From assembly GCF_026410305.1 (NCBI RefSeq), contig NZ_JAPMLQ010000001.1:496001-560000 (forward strand): a stretch of DNA of 64,000 bases. Reading direction: 5' to 3'. Below are positions 36,815 to 45,865 of this stretch, one piece after another. Source of the stretch: Sulfitobacter sp. F26204. GTDB taxonomy: Bacteria > Pseudomonadota > Alphaproteobacteria > Rhodobacterales > Rhodobacteraceae. Each line of letters opens with the position of its first letter. Position 1 is the stretch's first letter. The notes beneath the pieces are model-generated. The model was not told the origin of the DNA and made no database searches. It was given only the letters and a program-made list of their open reading frames with translations. Both the position numbers and the translations under genes were made by a program.

Positions 36815-37786
36815 CTAGCGCGTGAGGTCAACCCAGACAAGTGAATGACGGCTTGCGGTGGGATCCGCCATCACAACCTTGGCATCCGCAACTTTCCAGT
36901 CTGCGGAAGGCAGAACATAGTCCACACGCATCGGACCGGTCTGAGCGAAGGTGACGGTTGGCTGCCCCGGAAGCGGATCTTGCAACCGCGGATCGTTCAG
37001 CAAGTTCCGCATGGCAATGCTGCGCCCTTCGCCCCTGTCCGGGTCCAGGTTGGCACCGCCCATCAGGATGAACCGTGCTTCGGGCGAGGGGCCAAACGCG
37101 CCATCGAGGTAGTGGCTCCAAAACGCTGTCTCATCGTGGTTGCGTTTTCCGTTGCGATCTTCGGGCCCGTCAAACACCGGTGGCGCGGCATGGTAGGCAA
37201 GGATCGTAACAGGGCCCAGGGTCGGATGATCAATCGGTATGACCCAGTGCCCATGAGAGGACAGTCGCTGAACCGCTCGGGCCTTTGCACTGGGGTAGGG
37301 TAGGCCATCTGTCTCTGGCGACAGGGCGTGCGGCAGGTTCTGCCACAGCATTTCAGAATGGTCCTGAACATCATGCAACAATACTGGATATTTCGACAGT
37401 AACGCCATGCTGCCTTGCCCGTAAAAGTGGCCGTAACTCTGGGCATCGCCCGGCCCGCCGGTGTTACCATCCCCGTCCATGTCATAGGCAGTCATGCGGC
37501 CAGCGTTGGGCGGAGCGGAAAAATGGTGAGGGTAGTCTGCCTCTTGCGCCAGAGCGGCCAGTGCAAGGTTTTGCATGTCATAGTCGATGCCTTGCAGGAT
37601 AATCACATCCGGCCGGGCGTTGGTGATCTGTGCCAGGACTGCATTGATCTGCGCATCCGTGCCGGCAAGTATGTCACGTAGCAACAGGCCGGGGCCTTTG
37701 CGAGAGAGGTCAGTATTGAAAGTCGCGACACGCAGTGTGTCTGCGGTTGCCAAAGTCCCCAGAAGGCTTAGGCAAAGGGCGATCAG
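36815..37786 (-). CDS. Secreted endonuclease/exonuclease/phosphatase-family protein
   Basis: About 323 residues. After a hydrophobic signal (LIALCLSLLGTLATA) the mature part begins TLRVATFNTDL, the EEP-family opening with Asn as metal ligand. VIILQGIDYD replaces the usual LQEV, so the classical metal-binding Glu is absent here. Later motifs are AYHAAP, FILMGGANLDPD (usually GDFN/GDxN) and a C-terminal SRHSLVWVDL with the catalytic His. The only upstream ATG (37906) would read 124 nt of the membrane-protein gene in another frame and give an Arg/His-rich leader. A CTG at 37786-37784 overlapping the upstream TGA as CTGA fits better. Confidence 0.72.
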   Translation of the reverse strand: MIALCLSLLGTLATADTLRVATFNTDLSRKGPGLLLRDILAGTDAQINAVLAQITNARPDVIILQGIDYDMQNLALAALAQEADYPHHFSAPPNAGRMTAYDMDGDGNTGGPGDAQSYGHFYGQGSMALLSKYPVLLHDVQDHSEMLWQNLPHALSPETDGLPYPSAKARAVQRLSSHGHWVIPIDHPTLGPVTILAYHAAPPVFDGPEDRNGKRNHDETAFWSHYLDGAFGPSPEARFILMGGANLDPDRGEGRSIAMRNLLNDPRLQDPLPGQPTVTFAQTGPMRVDYVLPSADWKVADAKVVMADPTASRHSLVWVDLTR

Positions 37787-38655
37787 GCCGCTTGCATGCC
37801 ATCTTCGGCCTCGGCGTATGTTCTGCGGCGTTTGTCTTCGATCATCTCTGCCACACGGCCCATCGCGATGCCGCGCATGATCATGCTTGCAGGAAGAAAG
37901 GCCCATGCGGTGATTGTCCAGATGATTGTTTGCGGGTTCTGCAATGAAATCGGGTCTATCAGATCAACCGCCGCTTTGACCACTGCGGGGATGAGGAACG
38001 GAAGCAGGAAGCCGAGGGCAATATTCACGCGCGCATCACGCTGAAGCCGGTTCAACACATCGCCGCCAGCGGTTGGATCGAACAAAGGTAGATTGACCCA
38101 AACGTTGAATGCTCCCTGACGGGCTGGCCACCCCATGATGCGCACCAAGATCAAAAAGGCGGTCATCGCGATAAGAGAAACAAGATAGGCGATGCCTGCC
38201 GTAATGCGCATGGAGGACACCAGGGTAGGCTCTGAATCGGTGGGCAACATCAGCACGACAAGACGTACCGGCGAATAGGGGAAATCGATGGCGTTGCCAA
38301 TGATCGTGCCAAGTGATGTCAAACCGTCGGTCAATAACGAGGGCTCTGACTGGCCTTTGAAGATGAGGCTGAGCATCATGACCGTGGTTGCTAAAGCAAT
38401 GAAACGCAGACGGTTGAATGGTGGCGCGTCGCGGAATTCGACAATGCTGGGCAGGGTGGAATTATATTCAACAAAGGTCAGGAACGCGGCCAGAAAGGCC
38501 ACCAAAACAGTTATTTGCGTGGAGTCTATCGCTGCATCTGGCAGCAAGAGCGCCGGTGTGGCAATCAAAATGGCCACCATCAGACCCCGCGTTGCCGCGC
38601 CTGTCATTCGTCCTATCACTACTTTGCCCTTCCAAATCGGCCAGACGCGATACAT
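37783..38655 (-). CDS. Conserved multi-pass membrane protein, unknown function
   Basis: This 290-residue protein has about six predicted helices (near 20-37, 45-65, 88-105, 152-178, 210-235, 242-262) and charged C-terminal tail EDKRRRTYAEAEDGMQAA. No known family was recognised. Its stop overlaps the probable start of the EEP-family gene, so the two are likely co-expressed. The start at 38655 is chosen because hydrophobic sequence begins shortly afterwards; an ATG at 38718 is possible. Confidence 0.6.
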   Translation of the reverse strand: MYRVWPIWKGKVVIGRMTGAATRGLMVAILIATPALLLPDAAIDSTQITVLVAFLAAFLTFVEYNSTLPSIVEFRDAPPFNRLRFIALATTVMMLSLIFKGQSEPSLLTDGLTSLGTIIGNAIDFPYSPVRLVVLMLPTDSEPTLVSSMRITAGIAYLVSLIAMTAFLILVRIMGWPARQGAFNVWVNLPLFDPTAGGDVLNRLQRDARVNIALGFLLPFLIPAVVKAAVDLIDPISLQNPQTIIWTITAWAFLPASMIMRGIAMGRVAEMIEDKRRRTYAEAEDGMQAA

Positions 38656-38886
38656 GCCGCGTTCTTGTCCCAACTTGTCGTCCCCAGAAACCCGGAGACT
38701 TGCCTCATTTCTGCCCAATTTGTGCCTTCTTTCGCCTCAGTCCTCAAGTCACTGGTCAACGATCGGTAATAGCTAGGGCGATTTGAGGGAGAGGGTGGTG
38801 CGTTCTTGCATCTATTTCAGGGCAGAAAAAAGGCGGGTCGCAAGATATTGTGGGCACCGCAGGAGTGCCCACAAGGTTCGCGTAAA

Positions 38887-38903
38887 ACGTGTGCGGCACA
38901 CGT
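38887..38903 (-). terminator. Intrinsic terminator downstream of leuD
   Basis: On the minus strand ACGTGTG-CCG-CACACGT is followed by TTTACG, 20 nt beyond the leuD stop. A second perfect 10-bp hairpin (38848-38857 with 38865-38874) lies further downstream and may back it up. Confidence 0.65.
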
Positions 38904-38923
38904 GTTAATTGATCAACGCATTC

Positions 38924-39529
38924 TCAGACCCAGGGCCGGCTTTGAGCGGCGGCGGCCTCAAAGGAATCGATGGCGGCGGCTTTTTCCATGGTCAGTCCAA
39001 TGTCATCGAGGCCATTCATCAGGCAATGCTTTTTGAAGGAGTCGACTTCAAACGAGAAGACTTCGCCGTCCGAGGTGGTCACGGTCTGTGCTTCAAGGTC
39101 GATGGACATACGGGCGTTGGCCCCTTTTTCTGCGTCCTTCATCAGAACATCGATTTGTTCCTGGGGCAGGGCGATGGGCAAGATGCCGTTCTTAAAGCAG
39201 TTATTATAGAAAATATCGGCGTAGCTGGGCGCGATGATACAGGTGATGCCAAAGTCGGCGATGGCCCATGGCGCGTGTTCGCGTGAGGACCCACAGCCAA
39301 AGTTATCGCCGGCCACAAGGATCTGCGCATCGCGGTACTGTGGTTTGTTCAGCACGAAATCCGGGATCTCGTTGCGGTCGTCATCATAGCGCATTTCATC
39401 AAACAGGTTCACCCCAAGGCCGGAGCGCTTGATGGTTTTGAGGAACTGCTTGGGAATGATCATATCGGTATCGATGTTGATCAGCGGCAGGGGGGCGGCG
39501 ATGCCGGTCAGTTTGTCGAATTTGTTCAT
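38924..39529 (-). CDS. leuD: 3-isopropylmalate dehydratase small subunit
   Basis: This 201-residue protein is full length. It has [27 protein letters not shown] and the swivelling-domain motif [16 protein letters not shown] that shapes the substrate pocket of isopropylmalate isomerase. It pairs with LeuC encoded 139 bp upstream on the same strand; that gap carries several GC-rich hairpins but no gene. Confidence 0.96.
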   Translation of the reverse strand: MNKFDKLTGIAAPLPLINIDTDMIIPKQFLKTIKRSGLGVNLFDEMRYDDDRNEIPDFVLNKPQYRDAQILVAGDNFGCGSSREHAPWAIADFGITCIIAPSYADIFYNNCFKNGILPIALPQEQIDVLMKDAEKGANARMSIDLEAQTVTTSDGEVFSFEVDSFKKHCLMNGLDDIGLTMEKAAAIDSFEAAAAQSRPWV

Positions 39530-39668
39530 CTTAATGAACTCCTAATTTTGAACCACAAGATGTGGTGGTGTGGGGGAGATGTTTCAGGGGGTGCCACCTG
39601 TGCACCCTGCGTACACCCCCCATGCACCGCCGCAGTGCGGCATGCGGCACGGGAGGTGGGGCAGTGCC

Positions 39669-41075
39669 TTACATCATCTCCCGCACATCGGTCAGCTTGC
39701 CTGTGATCGCCGCTGCTGCGGCCATCGCGGGTGACATCAGGTGGGTGCGTCCGCCCCGGCCCTGACGGCCCTCGAAGTTGCGGTTGGATGTTGCCGCGCA
39801 GCGCTCGCCGGGGGAGAGCTGGTCGGGGTTCATCGCAAGACACATGGAGCACCCGGCAAGGCGCCATTCGAATCCTGCGTCAATGAAGATTTCGGCAAGT
39901 CCTTCTTCCTCGGCCTGGGCGCGGACAAGGCCGGAACCGGGGACAACCATCGCGCGGATGCCGTCTTTCTTTTTCTTGCCCTTCAGGATTTCCGCGGCGG
40001 CACGCAGGTCTTCGATGCGGCCATTGGTACAGGACCCGATAAATACGGTGTCGATTTCGACGTCGGCCAGCGGTGTCCCGGCGGTCAGCCCCATGTAATC
40101 GAGCGAACGCTGTGCGGCCTCTACCTTGCCACCCTTGAAGTCGGAAGGGGCAGGCACATTTGCCGTGATGGGCAGAACGTCCTCTGGTGAGGTGCCCCAG
40201 GTCACGACCGGTGCAATGTCTTCTCCCTTGAGTGTGATCACCTGATCCCAGACGGCATCATCGTCAGAATAGAGGGTCTTCCACCAGTCCATCGCGGCCT
40301 CCCATTGTGCACCCTTGGGGGCGTGGGGACGACCCTTGCAATATTCAAAGGTTTTTTCATCGGGCGCGATCAGGCCGGCGCGCGCGCCGCCCTCAATCGC
40401 CATATTGCAGACGGTCATACGTCCTTCCATGGACAAATCGCGAATCGCCTCGCCACAATATTCGATGACATAGCCGGTGCCGCCAGCAGTGCCGGTGACG
40501 CCGATAACAGACAGGGTGATGTCTTTGGCCGTGACACCGGGGCGCAGTTTTCCGGTGATCTCAACCTTCATGTTTTTGGACTTTTTCTGGATCAGTGTTT
40601 GCGTTGCCAGCACATGTTCGACTTCGGAAGTGCCGATACCATGAGCCAATGCGCCGAATGCACCATGGGTGGCTGTGTGGCTGTCCCCACAAACCACGGT
40701 CATGCCGGGCAGTGTCCAACCCTGTTCTGGGCCGACGATGTGAACAATGCCCTGACGTACGTCAGACACCGGATAATAATGGATGCCAAAATCCTTGGCA
40801 TTCTTGTCGAGCGCTTCGACCTGAATGCGGCTGTCTTCGGTCATGGTGGCAGCATTGGCGCGATCAAGCGTGGTGGGTACGTTGTGATCAGGCACGGCGA
40901 TGGTTTTGTCGGGGGCGCGCACAGTGCGGTTTGTCATGCGCAGACCTTCGAATGCCTGTGGGCTGGTCACTTCATGAACGAGGTGACGGTCGATATAGAG
41001 CAGGCAGGTGCCATCTTCGGCCTCATGAGCGAGATGGGCATCCCAGATTTTATCATAGAGCGTTTTGGGGGACAT
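39669..41075 (-). CDS. leuC: 3-isopropylmalate dehydratase large subunit
   Basis: This 468-residue aconitase-fold enzyme opens with [12 protein letters not shown] and contains [49 protein letters not shown], and the [4Fe-4S] cysteines in [13 protein letters not shown] and GCSMCLAMN. The ATG at 41075 is supported by GGGAGTGG upstream and by family length (E. coli 466). The ATG 39 nt further upstream is not. Confidence 0.96.
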   Translation of the reverse strand: MSPKTLYDKIWDAHLAHEAEDGTCLLYIDRHLVHEVTSPQAFEGLRMTNRTVRAPDKTIAVPDHNVPTTLDRANAATMTEDSRIQVEALDKNAKDFGIHYYPVSDVRQGIVHIVGPEQGWTLPGMTVVCGDSHTATHGAFGALAHGIGTSEVEHVLATQTLIQKKSKNMKVEITGKLRPGVTAKDITLSVIGVTGTAGGTGYVIEYCGEAIRDLSMEGRMTVCNMAIEGGARAGLIAPDEKTFEYCKGRPHAPKGAQWEAAMDWWKTLYSDDDAVWDQVITLKGEDIAPVVTWGTSPEDVLPITANVPAPSDFKGGKVEAAQRSLDYMGLTAGTPLADVEIDTVFIGSCTNGRIEDLRAAAEILKGKKKKDGIRAMVVPGSGLVRAQAEEEGLAEIFIDAGFEWRLAGCSMCLAMNPDQLSPGERCAATSNRNFEGRQGRGGRTHLMSPAMAAAAAITGKLTDVREMM

Positions 41076-41143
41076 TTGGTCCACTCCCGTATTGTAAGGT
41101 TGATAAGCAGTCAAAATGCGGCGCAGCCGCGGAAGGCGGGCGT

Positions 41144-41230
41144 TTATAGCTGGGCCAGCACTGTGCGGGTCGCCCCGAAGAAGCGTTCGCGCAAGCGGTC
41201 ACGGTCTGTTGAATCGATTATGCGTTTCAT
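41144..41230 (-). CDS. Putative 28-residue leader ORF upstream of leuC
   Basis: A short frame on the leuC strand begins ATG 41230 and stops at TAA 41146-41144, encoding [17 protein letters not shown] followed by 11 residues. A GC-rich inverted repeat lies between it and leuC (around 41117-41140). It is not leucine-rich, so classical attenuation is not indicated. It could be a small protein or chance. Confidence 0.25.
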   Translation of the reverse strand: MKRIIDSTDRDRLRERFFGATRTVLAQL

Positions 41231-41325
41231 AGGTCTCAGATACCTGTCAAAGGCATGTGCTGCAAGGGCCGCAGGGTTGCAGACACGCGGTGTGCATGCA
41301 ACGATTTCTGTAAACAGGAGAAGTC

Positions 41326-42666
41326 ATGAACGAAGTCACCGACCCCTTTGCCGAATTTGTTGCAACGATTGAAACGCTTTGGGTCACTGCCATCAACTTT
41401 CTGGCTGGTGTGGCAACGCCGGGATGGAAGCAAAACCAGTTGTTCATCCTGATCGGACTGGTGGCAATCGCATGGCTTTTGCATGCCAGCAGCGGCAATT
41501 TTGTGGAGCGCTATGTGCGGTCGCATGAAGGTTGGGCCAAGTGGCAGTTGCGGATGATTGTCCAGATCAAGCGGCAGCTTGGCTTGATCTGGTTCGCCCT
41601 GATGGCATGGACGGTCTATCTGGTGATGCAGAACATCACCTGGCCTTCGCGGTCCTATCTCATCGGGTTGGCGGCGACCTTGACTGCGGTTTGGGTGTGT
41701 ACGGCCTTTGCATCCCGTCTTGTGCGCAATCGTCCGCTCAGGCGGACTGTCAAATGGGCGATGTGGATCTATGCCACGCTGTATCTGTTGAACGTATCCG
41801 ATGATGTTGCAGTATTTCTGGACAAGGTCGGTCTGGAGCTGGGTGGTTTCCGGCTGTCCCTGTTGACGCTGCTTACCGCTGTTGTGGTGATAGGGGTGTT
41901 GTTCACAATGGCACGGATCATCAGTCAGGCGACCTCATCGACGATCCGCAAGAACGAAGACATCAGCCCATCAATGCAGGTTCTGGCGGTCAAGGGTGTG
42001 CAACTGGCGCTTTATGGCATGGCCTTCTATCTGGGGGTCAAGGCGGTTGGTATTGATTTGACCGGTCTTGCGGTGTTGTCGGGTGCGATTGGTGTCGGCC
42101 TTGGTTTTGGCTTGCAGAAGGTGGTATCCAACCTTGTGTCGGGTGTGATCATCCTGTTGGACAAGTCAATCAAGCCCGGTGATGTGATCTCTCTCGGAGA
42201 GACCTTTGGCTGGATACAGACACTGGGTGCGCGCTATGCCTCGGTGGTCACGCGGGACGGCAAGGAATATCTGATCCCGAATGAGGATCTGATCACCGGA
42301 CAAGTGGTCAACTGGTCCCATTCCAATGATTTTGTGCGTTTGGATATTCATTTCGGCACCGCATATGGCGATGATCCGCATCAGGTGCGCAAGCTGGCGG
42401 TTGCTGCGGCGGCGGGTGTGGAGCGCGTGTTGAGTTTCAAACCGCCCGTCTGTCATATCGTGGGATTTGGCGACAGTTCGGTGGATTACATCCTGCGCTT
42501 CTGGATCAGGGACCCCACAGGCGGTTTGACGAATATTCGCGGCAATGTGTATCTGGCCTTGTGGGACACCTTTCAGGAACATGAGATTTCTATCCCCTTC
42601 CCGCAGCGCGAGGTGTTGATGCTGGACAACAGCAAGTTGTCGGTCAGCACGCCCGACAAGGATTGA
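41326..42666 (+). CDS. MscS-family mechanosensitive channel
   Basis: This 446-residue inner-membrane channel has an extended N-terminal membrane region (helices near 35-55, 80-100, 110-130, 145-165, 175-200) before the conserved core. The MscS core begins at VLSGAIGVGLGFGLQKVVSNLVSGVIIL (pore helix and its Gly/Ala-rich face), followed by the beta domain DVISLGETFGWIQTLGARYASVVTRDGKEYLIPNED and the alpha-beta vestibule. The ATG is preceded by CAGGAGAAG. Confidence 0.92.
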   Translation: MNEVTDPFAEFVATIETLWVTAINFLAGVATPGWKQNQLFILIGLVAIAWLLHASSGNFVERYVRSHEGWAKWQLRMIVQIKRQLGLIWFALMAWTVYLVMQNITWPSRSYLIGLAATLTAVWVCTAFASRLVRNRPLRRTVKWAMWIYATLYLLNVSDDVAVFLDKVGLELGGFRLSLLTLLTAVVVIGVLFTMARIISQATSSTIRKNEDISPSMQVLAVKGVQLALYGMAFYLGVKAVGIDLTGLAVLSGAIGVGLGFGLQKVVSNLVSGVIILLDKSIKPGDVISLGETFGWIQTLGARYASVVTRDGKEYLIPNEDLITGQVVNWSHSNDFVRLDIHFGTAYGDDPHQVRKLAVAAAAGVERVLSFKPPVCHIVGFGDSSVDYILRFWIRDPTGGLTNIRGNVYLALWDTFQEHEISIPFPQREVLMLDNSKLSVSTPDKD

Positions 42667-42721
42667 ATTGCGGCGGGCACCGGGTACATTGCGCGGGATG
42701 GATGAAGGAGCGACGACAGGC

Positions 42722-43447
42722 ATGACGGACAGGCGACCGGTTGTGTTGATCCTGGGCAGCGGGCCGAATGTGACGGTAGCGACGGATTGGCCCGCATCAT
42801 GGTTTGATCGCATTGTCGTGATGAACAATGCCTGGCGGGTGCGCCCGGATTGGGATGTTCTGGTCTATCCCGAGGATTTTCCCGGCCGGAAAATGCCGCC
42901 TGCGGAGTGCTGGGATCGGCAATTGATCGGGGCGGCGGCCTTTGTGCCGGCACAGAACCTTTATGGCGGGTTTGTGCATGCGGGGGCGACGATGGCCTTT
43001 ACCACGGCCTATTGGGCATTGGCCGCGCTGGACCCTGGTGTGTTGGCGTTCATGGGCTGCGATATGGTCTATCCCGTGACGGGTGACACCCATTTTTACG
43101 GCAAGGGCAAGGCGGATCCGCTGCGAAAGGACATTTCCCTGCGGGATCTGGGGGCGAAATCGGCACGGTTGGCGATGATCGCGGCAGCGCAACATTGCGC
43201 CTGTGTGAACCTGTCGACAGGCGAATCGTCGTTGGTGTTCGAGCGGGCCAGACCGGAGCGATTGCGCGGCGGAATCGCGCCGGTGCAGGTCAACCGTGGC
43301 AAGGTGGCCGCCCTGCGCGAGCGGGAAGCTGCGCTGGGATATGAAACGCCCACCGGGCGCTACCGGAACGATGTGGCGGCCTATGATATGGGAGAATTGG
43401 AACAAATTGATGCGGGCTGGCGTGCGCTGCTGATCGAATCGAGCTGA
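42722..43447 (+). CDS. Conserved protein of unknown function with Rossmann-like N-terminus
   Basis: This 241-residue protein starts with a hydrophobic strand and glycine turn (VVLILGSGPNV), then IVVMNNAW-VRPDWDVLVYPEDFPG, VLAFMGCDMVYP and YGKGKADPLRKDISL. This layout recalls GSGP-motif nucleotide-sugar-handling proteins (DUF115-like or glycosyltransferase-like), but I cannot assign a family. The ATG at 42722 follows AAGGAG at 11 nt, slightly long; an ATG at 42698 is the alternative. Tail-gates the MscS gene by 55 nt. Confidence 0.55.
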   Translation: MTDRRPVVLILGSGPNVTVATDWPASWFDRIVVMNNAWRVRPDWDVLVYPEDFPGRKMPPAECWDRQLIGAAAFVPAQNLYGGFVHAGATMAFTTAYWALAALDPGVLAFMGCDMVYPVTGDTHFYGKGKADPLRKDISLRDLGAKSARLAMIAAAQHCACVNLSTGESSLVFERARPERLRGGIAPVQVNRGKVAALREREAALGYETPTGRYRNDVAAYDMGELEQIDAGWRALLIESS

Positions 43448-43603
43448 GCGGGGACATGGGGCTGGTCATCTGCGATTGTTTTGTGCCAATGACGGCCGGT
43501 AATGTCACAGTTGTGCCCCTTGTCATTGAAAAGTTACGTTGGCGTTGTTAAACTTAGGTATTCCCCAGCGCCGGGGGCAAGGCGGCGCGCCCAAAGGAGG
43601 ACA

Positions 43604-43660
43604 ATGTCCTGGCTCTACATACTGACGCATCCCTGCATGCGAAACCAGAGGCGGCGCTGA
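43604..43660 (+). CDS. Putative 18-residue ORF coupled to rsfS
   Basis: An 18-codon frame begins ATG 43604 directly after a strong AAAGGAGG (43593-43600, spacing only 3 nt) and ends at TGA 43658-43660, sharing the A with the rsfS ATG (TGATG). rsfS itself has no comparable ribosome-binding site. The frame may serve translational coupling, or the strong site may belong to an N-terminally extended RsfS in another frame. Confidence 0.3.
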   Translation: MSWLYILTHPCMRNQRRR

Positions 43661-44028
43661 TGGCGCGTACTTCTGATATGACTTCAAGCGACGCGCTGTT
43701 GGTCAGCATCCTTCAAACCCTTGAAGACGACAAAGCGGAAGACATCGTGCAGATCGATCTGCGCGGCAAGACCGAGATCGGCGATCACATGGTGGTGTGT
43801 TCGGGTCGTTCGACCCGTCAAGTTTCCGCGATTTCGGAAAAGCTGGCGCAGATGATCAAGGATGAGTTCGGCCGTACCCCCAAGATCGAGGGCAAGGATG
43901 TCGGCGACTGGGTTCTGATTGATGCAGGCGACGTGATTGTACATGTTTTCCGTCCCGAAGTTCGCGAATTCTACCAGTTGGAAAAGATGTGGATGGACGG
44001 CGGCGAAGTCGCTGCGCCGCAAAGCTGA
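43660..44028 (+). CDS. rsfS: Ribosomal silencing factor RsfS
   Basis: This 122-residue member of the RsfS/Iojap family binds uL14 and blocks subunit joining in slow growth. It has the core DKAEDIVQIDLRGKTEIGDHMVVCSGRSTRQV, then GDWVLIDAGDVIVHVFRPEVREFYQLEKMW, all conserved. The start at 43660 overlaps an upstream 18-codon frame; an ATG at 43678 is also possible. rlmH follows after 18 nt, the common bacterial pairing. Confidence 0.93.
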   Translation: MARTSDMTSSDALLVSILQTLEDDKAEDIVQIDLRGKTEIGDHMVVCSGRSTRQVSAISEKLAQMIKDEFGRTPKIEGKDVGDWVLIDAGDVIVHVFRPEVREFYQLEKMWMDGGEVAAPQS

Positions 44029-44046
44029 TCTGACAGGCCGCGCATC

Positions 44047-44517
44047 ATGCGCATTCATATCTGTGCGGTGGGCCGTCTGAGGGCGGGCCCCGAGAAGGAA
44101 CTCATCGACGACTATCTGAACCGGTTTGAGCGGACGGGACGGTCCTTGGGCCTTGGCCCTGCCCGTATCGTCGAGGTCGAAGACAAGAAGGGTGGCGGCA
44201 TGGCAGCCGAAGCCGGTTTGCTGGAACGTGCGCTGCCCAGCGGTGCGTTGATCTGTGTGCTGGATGAACGCGGGCGCGTTGAAACCTCTCCAGATTTCGC
44301 AAAACGTCTGGGTGGCTGGCGCGACATGGGGCGCGGCGACGTTGCCTTTGTCATTGGCGGGGCGGACGGTATCGACAAGGCGTTGCGGGGGCGGGCCGAT
44401 CATGCGCTGTCCTTTGGCAAAATGGTCTGGCCGCATATGATGGTGCGGGTGATGTTAAGCGAACAATTGTATCGTGCGACGTCCATTCTGGCGGGCGGGC
44501 CGTATCACCGGGTCTAG
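44047..44517 (+). CDS. rlmH: 23S rRNA (pseudouridine1915-N3)-methyltransferase
   Basis: This 156-residue SPOUT methyltransferase modifies helix 69 of 23S rRNA. It opens [23 protein letters not shown] and has LDERGR, the knot motif [12 protein letters not shown] and the C-terminal [18 protein letters not shown]. It is slightly shorter in layout than E. coli RlmH but complete. Confidence 0.95.
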   Translation: MRIHICAVGRLRAGPEKELIDDYLNRFERTGRSLGLGPARIVEVEDKKGGGMAAEAGLLERALPSGALICVLDERGRVETSPDFAKRLGGWRDMGRGDVAFVIGGADGIDKALRGRADHALSFGKMVWPHMMVRVMLSEQLYRATSILAGGPYHRV

Positions 44518-44524
44518 AGGTGTA

Positions 44525-44552
44525 CATGGACAGACCTTTGTGTCTGTCCATG
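44525..44552. terminator. Bidirectional terminator between rlmH and the VOC gene
   Basis: CATGGACAGAC (44525-44535) pairs perfectly with GTCTGTCCATG (44542-44552) across a 6-nt loop. It lies between convergent stops at 44517 and 44564. Confidence 0.7.
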
Positions 44553-44563
44553 CTGTGATCGGC

Positions 44564-44944
44564 TTACTTCATAGAATTAAGGCCGAACATATTGCCTTCG
44601 CTGTCCTGACAGACACAGACCCAGCCATATTCGCCAATTGAAAACTTGGGTTGAATGACCTTGCCCCCGGCCACCTCAACGCGGGCTTGTTCGACAGCGC
44701 AATCCTGGGACGCGAAATAGACGATGGTGCCGCCGACGCCCGGTTTTGCATGTGGCGCTTTGGTCAAGGCACCGGCGGCACCGTAGTTGCCCATGTCCGC
44801 GGGAAAACTCATCATCTGGGATTCGCCGGTTGGATCACCCATCGACTCAAGCTTGCGGTCCAGCACGGTCTCGTAAAAAATGGTGGCCCGATCCAGGTCG
44901 TCCACGTAAATGTCAAACCATACAACTGCGTTCATCCGAGACAT
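44564..44944 (-). CDS. VOC-superfamily (glyoxalase/bleomycin-resistance fold) protein
   Basis: This 126-residue single VOC domain opens MNAVVWFDIYVDDLDRATIFYETVLDRKLE and closes EYGWVCVCQDSEGNMFGLNSMK, the typical paired beta-alpha-beta-beta-beta modules. The ATG at 44944 has AAGGA 7 nt upstream. Such proteins of the PhnB/glyoxalase-like group are often regulators of metal or small-molecule stress; the substrate here is unknown. Confidence 0.82.
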   Translation of the reverse strand: MSRMNAVVWFDIYVDDLDRATIFYETVLDRKLESMGDPTGESQMMSFPADMGNYGAAGALTKAPHAKPGVGGTIVYFASQDCAVEQARVEVAGGKVIQPKFSIGEYGWVCVCQDSEGNMFGLNSMK

Positions 44945-45012
44945 GTTCAATTCCTTCTTATGTCGTTCGTGAGGCAGATCTAGCGGGGCTGGACCCTCAA
45001 GTATTGTAGATT

Positions 45013-45753
45013 TCAGACATCAAATTTTTTCGCGTATTTTCCAGGCGTGTACCCCGTGGCTTTGCGAAACGAGTGGATAAAGTGGGACTGATCGGCATAG
45101 GACAGCGACGGATCACCGATCAAGGCCTGTTGCAGGCGCAGCACCTTGAGAAAGTCATGCGGGGTGAATCCGGTTGTCCGTTTGAGCGTGCGTTGGAGTT
45201 GGCGGGGAGACAGGTTTGAAACCTCAGCCATATCCGCAACAGAGTAGATGCTATCGAGGTGGTTGAAAATTCTCTCGGTGACGGGGTTGGAGACTACGAA
45301 ACCCTGTTCGACCAGACCTTCAACCAAGGCCGTCAGGACGGATTGGTTTGCGGCGAAATCCTGTTTCACCAGCGATTGATTGGTCGGGATCAAGGGCAGA
45401 TCACCGGTATAGGGGCTGTCGATCATGCCGTAAGACACCTGTTCAAGAGCGTTCTGCCAGACACCGGGCAGAAAGCGGATGTTGATGTAGCGGAAGATGC
45501 GGCCGAGGTTCAGCTCTTCGGAAGAGGCGCGGAGTTTGGTGACGCCAGTTACCTGCGGGTTGAGCTGGTCAAATACTATGTAGGTGCAGGCATCCGGCAA
45601 TGCGTGAAAGCGGTAGTCGTCGGGCAGGGCCCCTTTGGTATCGAGTTCCAGAAACCGATGCACAATGCCGCGTAGGTGCTCTGGTGGTTCTGTTTCAACA
45701 AAGCTGACGGATTTCGCCGTCTTTTCCCTGCTGTTGCCCTTGGGGTTATACAT
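45013..45753 (-). CDS. AraC-family transcriptional regulator
   Basis: This 246-residue protein has a DUF6597-like or related N-terminal effector domain (about 20-135) and a C-terminal AraC/XylS double helix-turn-helix (about 160-242), with SVADMAEVSNLSPRQLQRTLKRTTGFTPHDFLKVLRLQQAL and a second helix ending GYTPGKYAKKF. It lies directly upstream of the VOC gene on the same strand (about 68 bp) and may control it. Confidence 0.88.
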   Translation of the reverse strand: MYNPKGNSREKTAKSVSFVETEPPEHLRGIVHRFLELDTKGALPDDYRFHALPDACTYIVFDQLNPQVTGVTKLRASSEELNLGRIFRYINIRFLPGVWQNALEQVSYGMIDSPYTGDLPLIPTNQSLVKQDFAANQSVLTALVEGLVEQGFVVSNPVTERIFNHLDSIYSVADMAEVSNLSPRQLQRTLKRTTGFTPHDFLKVLRLQQALIGDPSLSYADQSHFIHSFRKATGYTPGKYAKKFDV

Positions 45754-45865
45754 CTTGCTGCGCTTCTTGTTCGCTTGGGTTTAGGTCAGAAGGGCGGCTA
45801 TTCGTTGCCGTATTTCGGGACGGCAAGCATGTCGAGGCGCCGTTTTCGCGGGCAGGAGTGACAGG

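Noticed and set aside
39530-39668. Repeated GC-rich hairpins between leuC and leuD
   Set aside because: They fold in many registers and resemble ordinary intercistronic GC-rich sequence; I found no leader peptide or riboswitch pattern.
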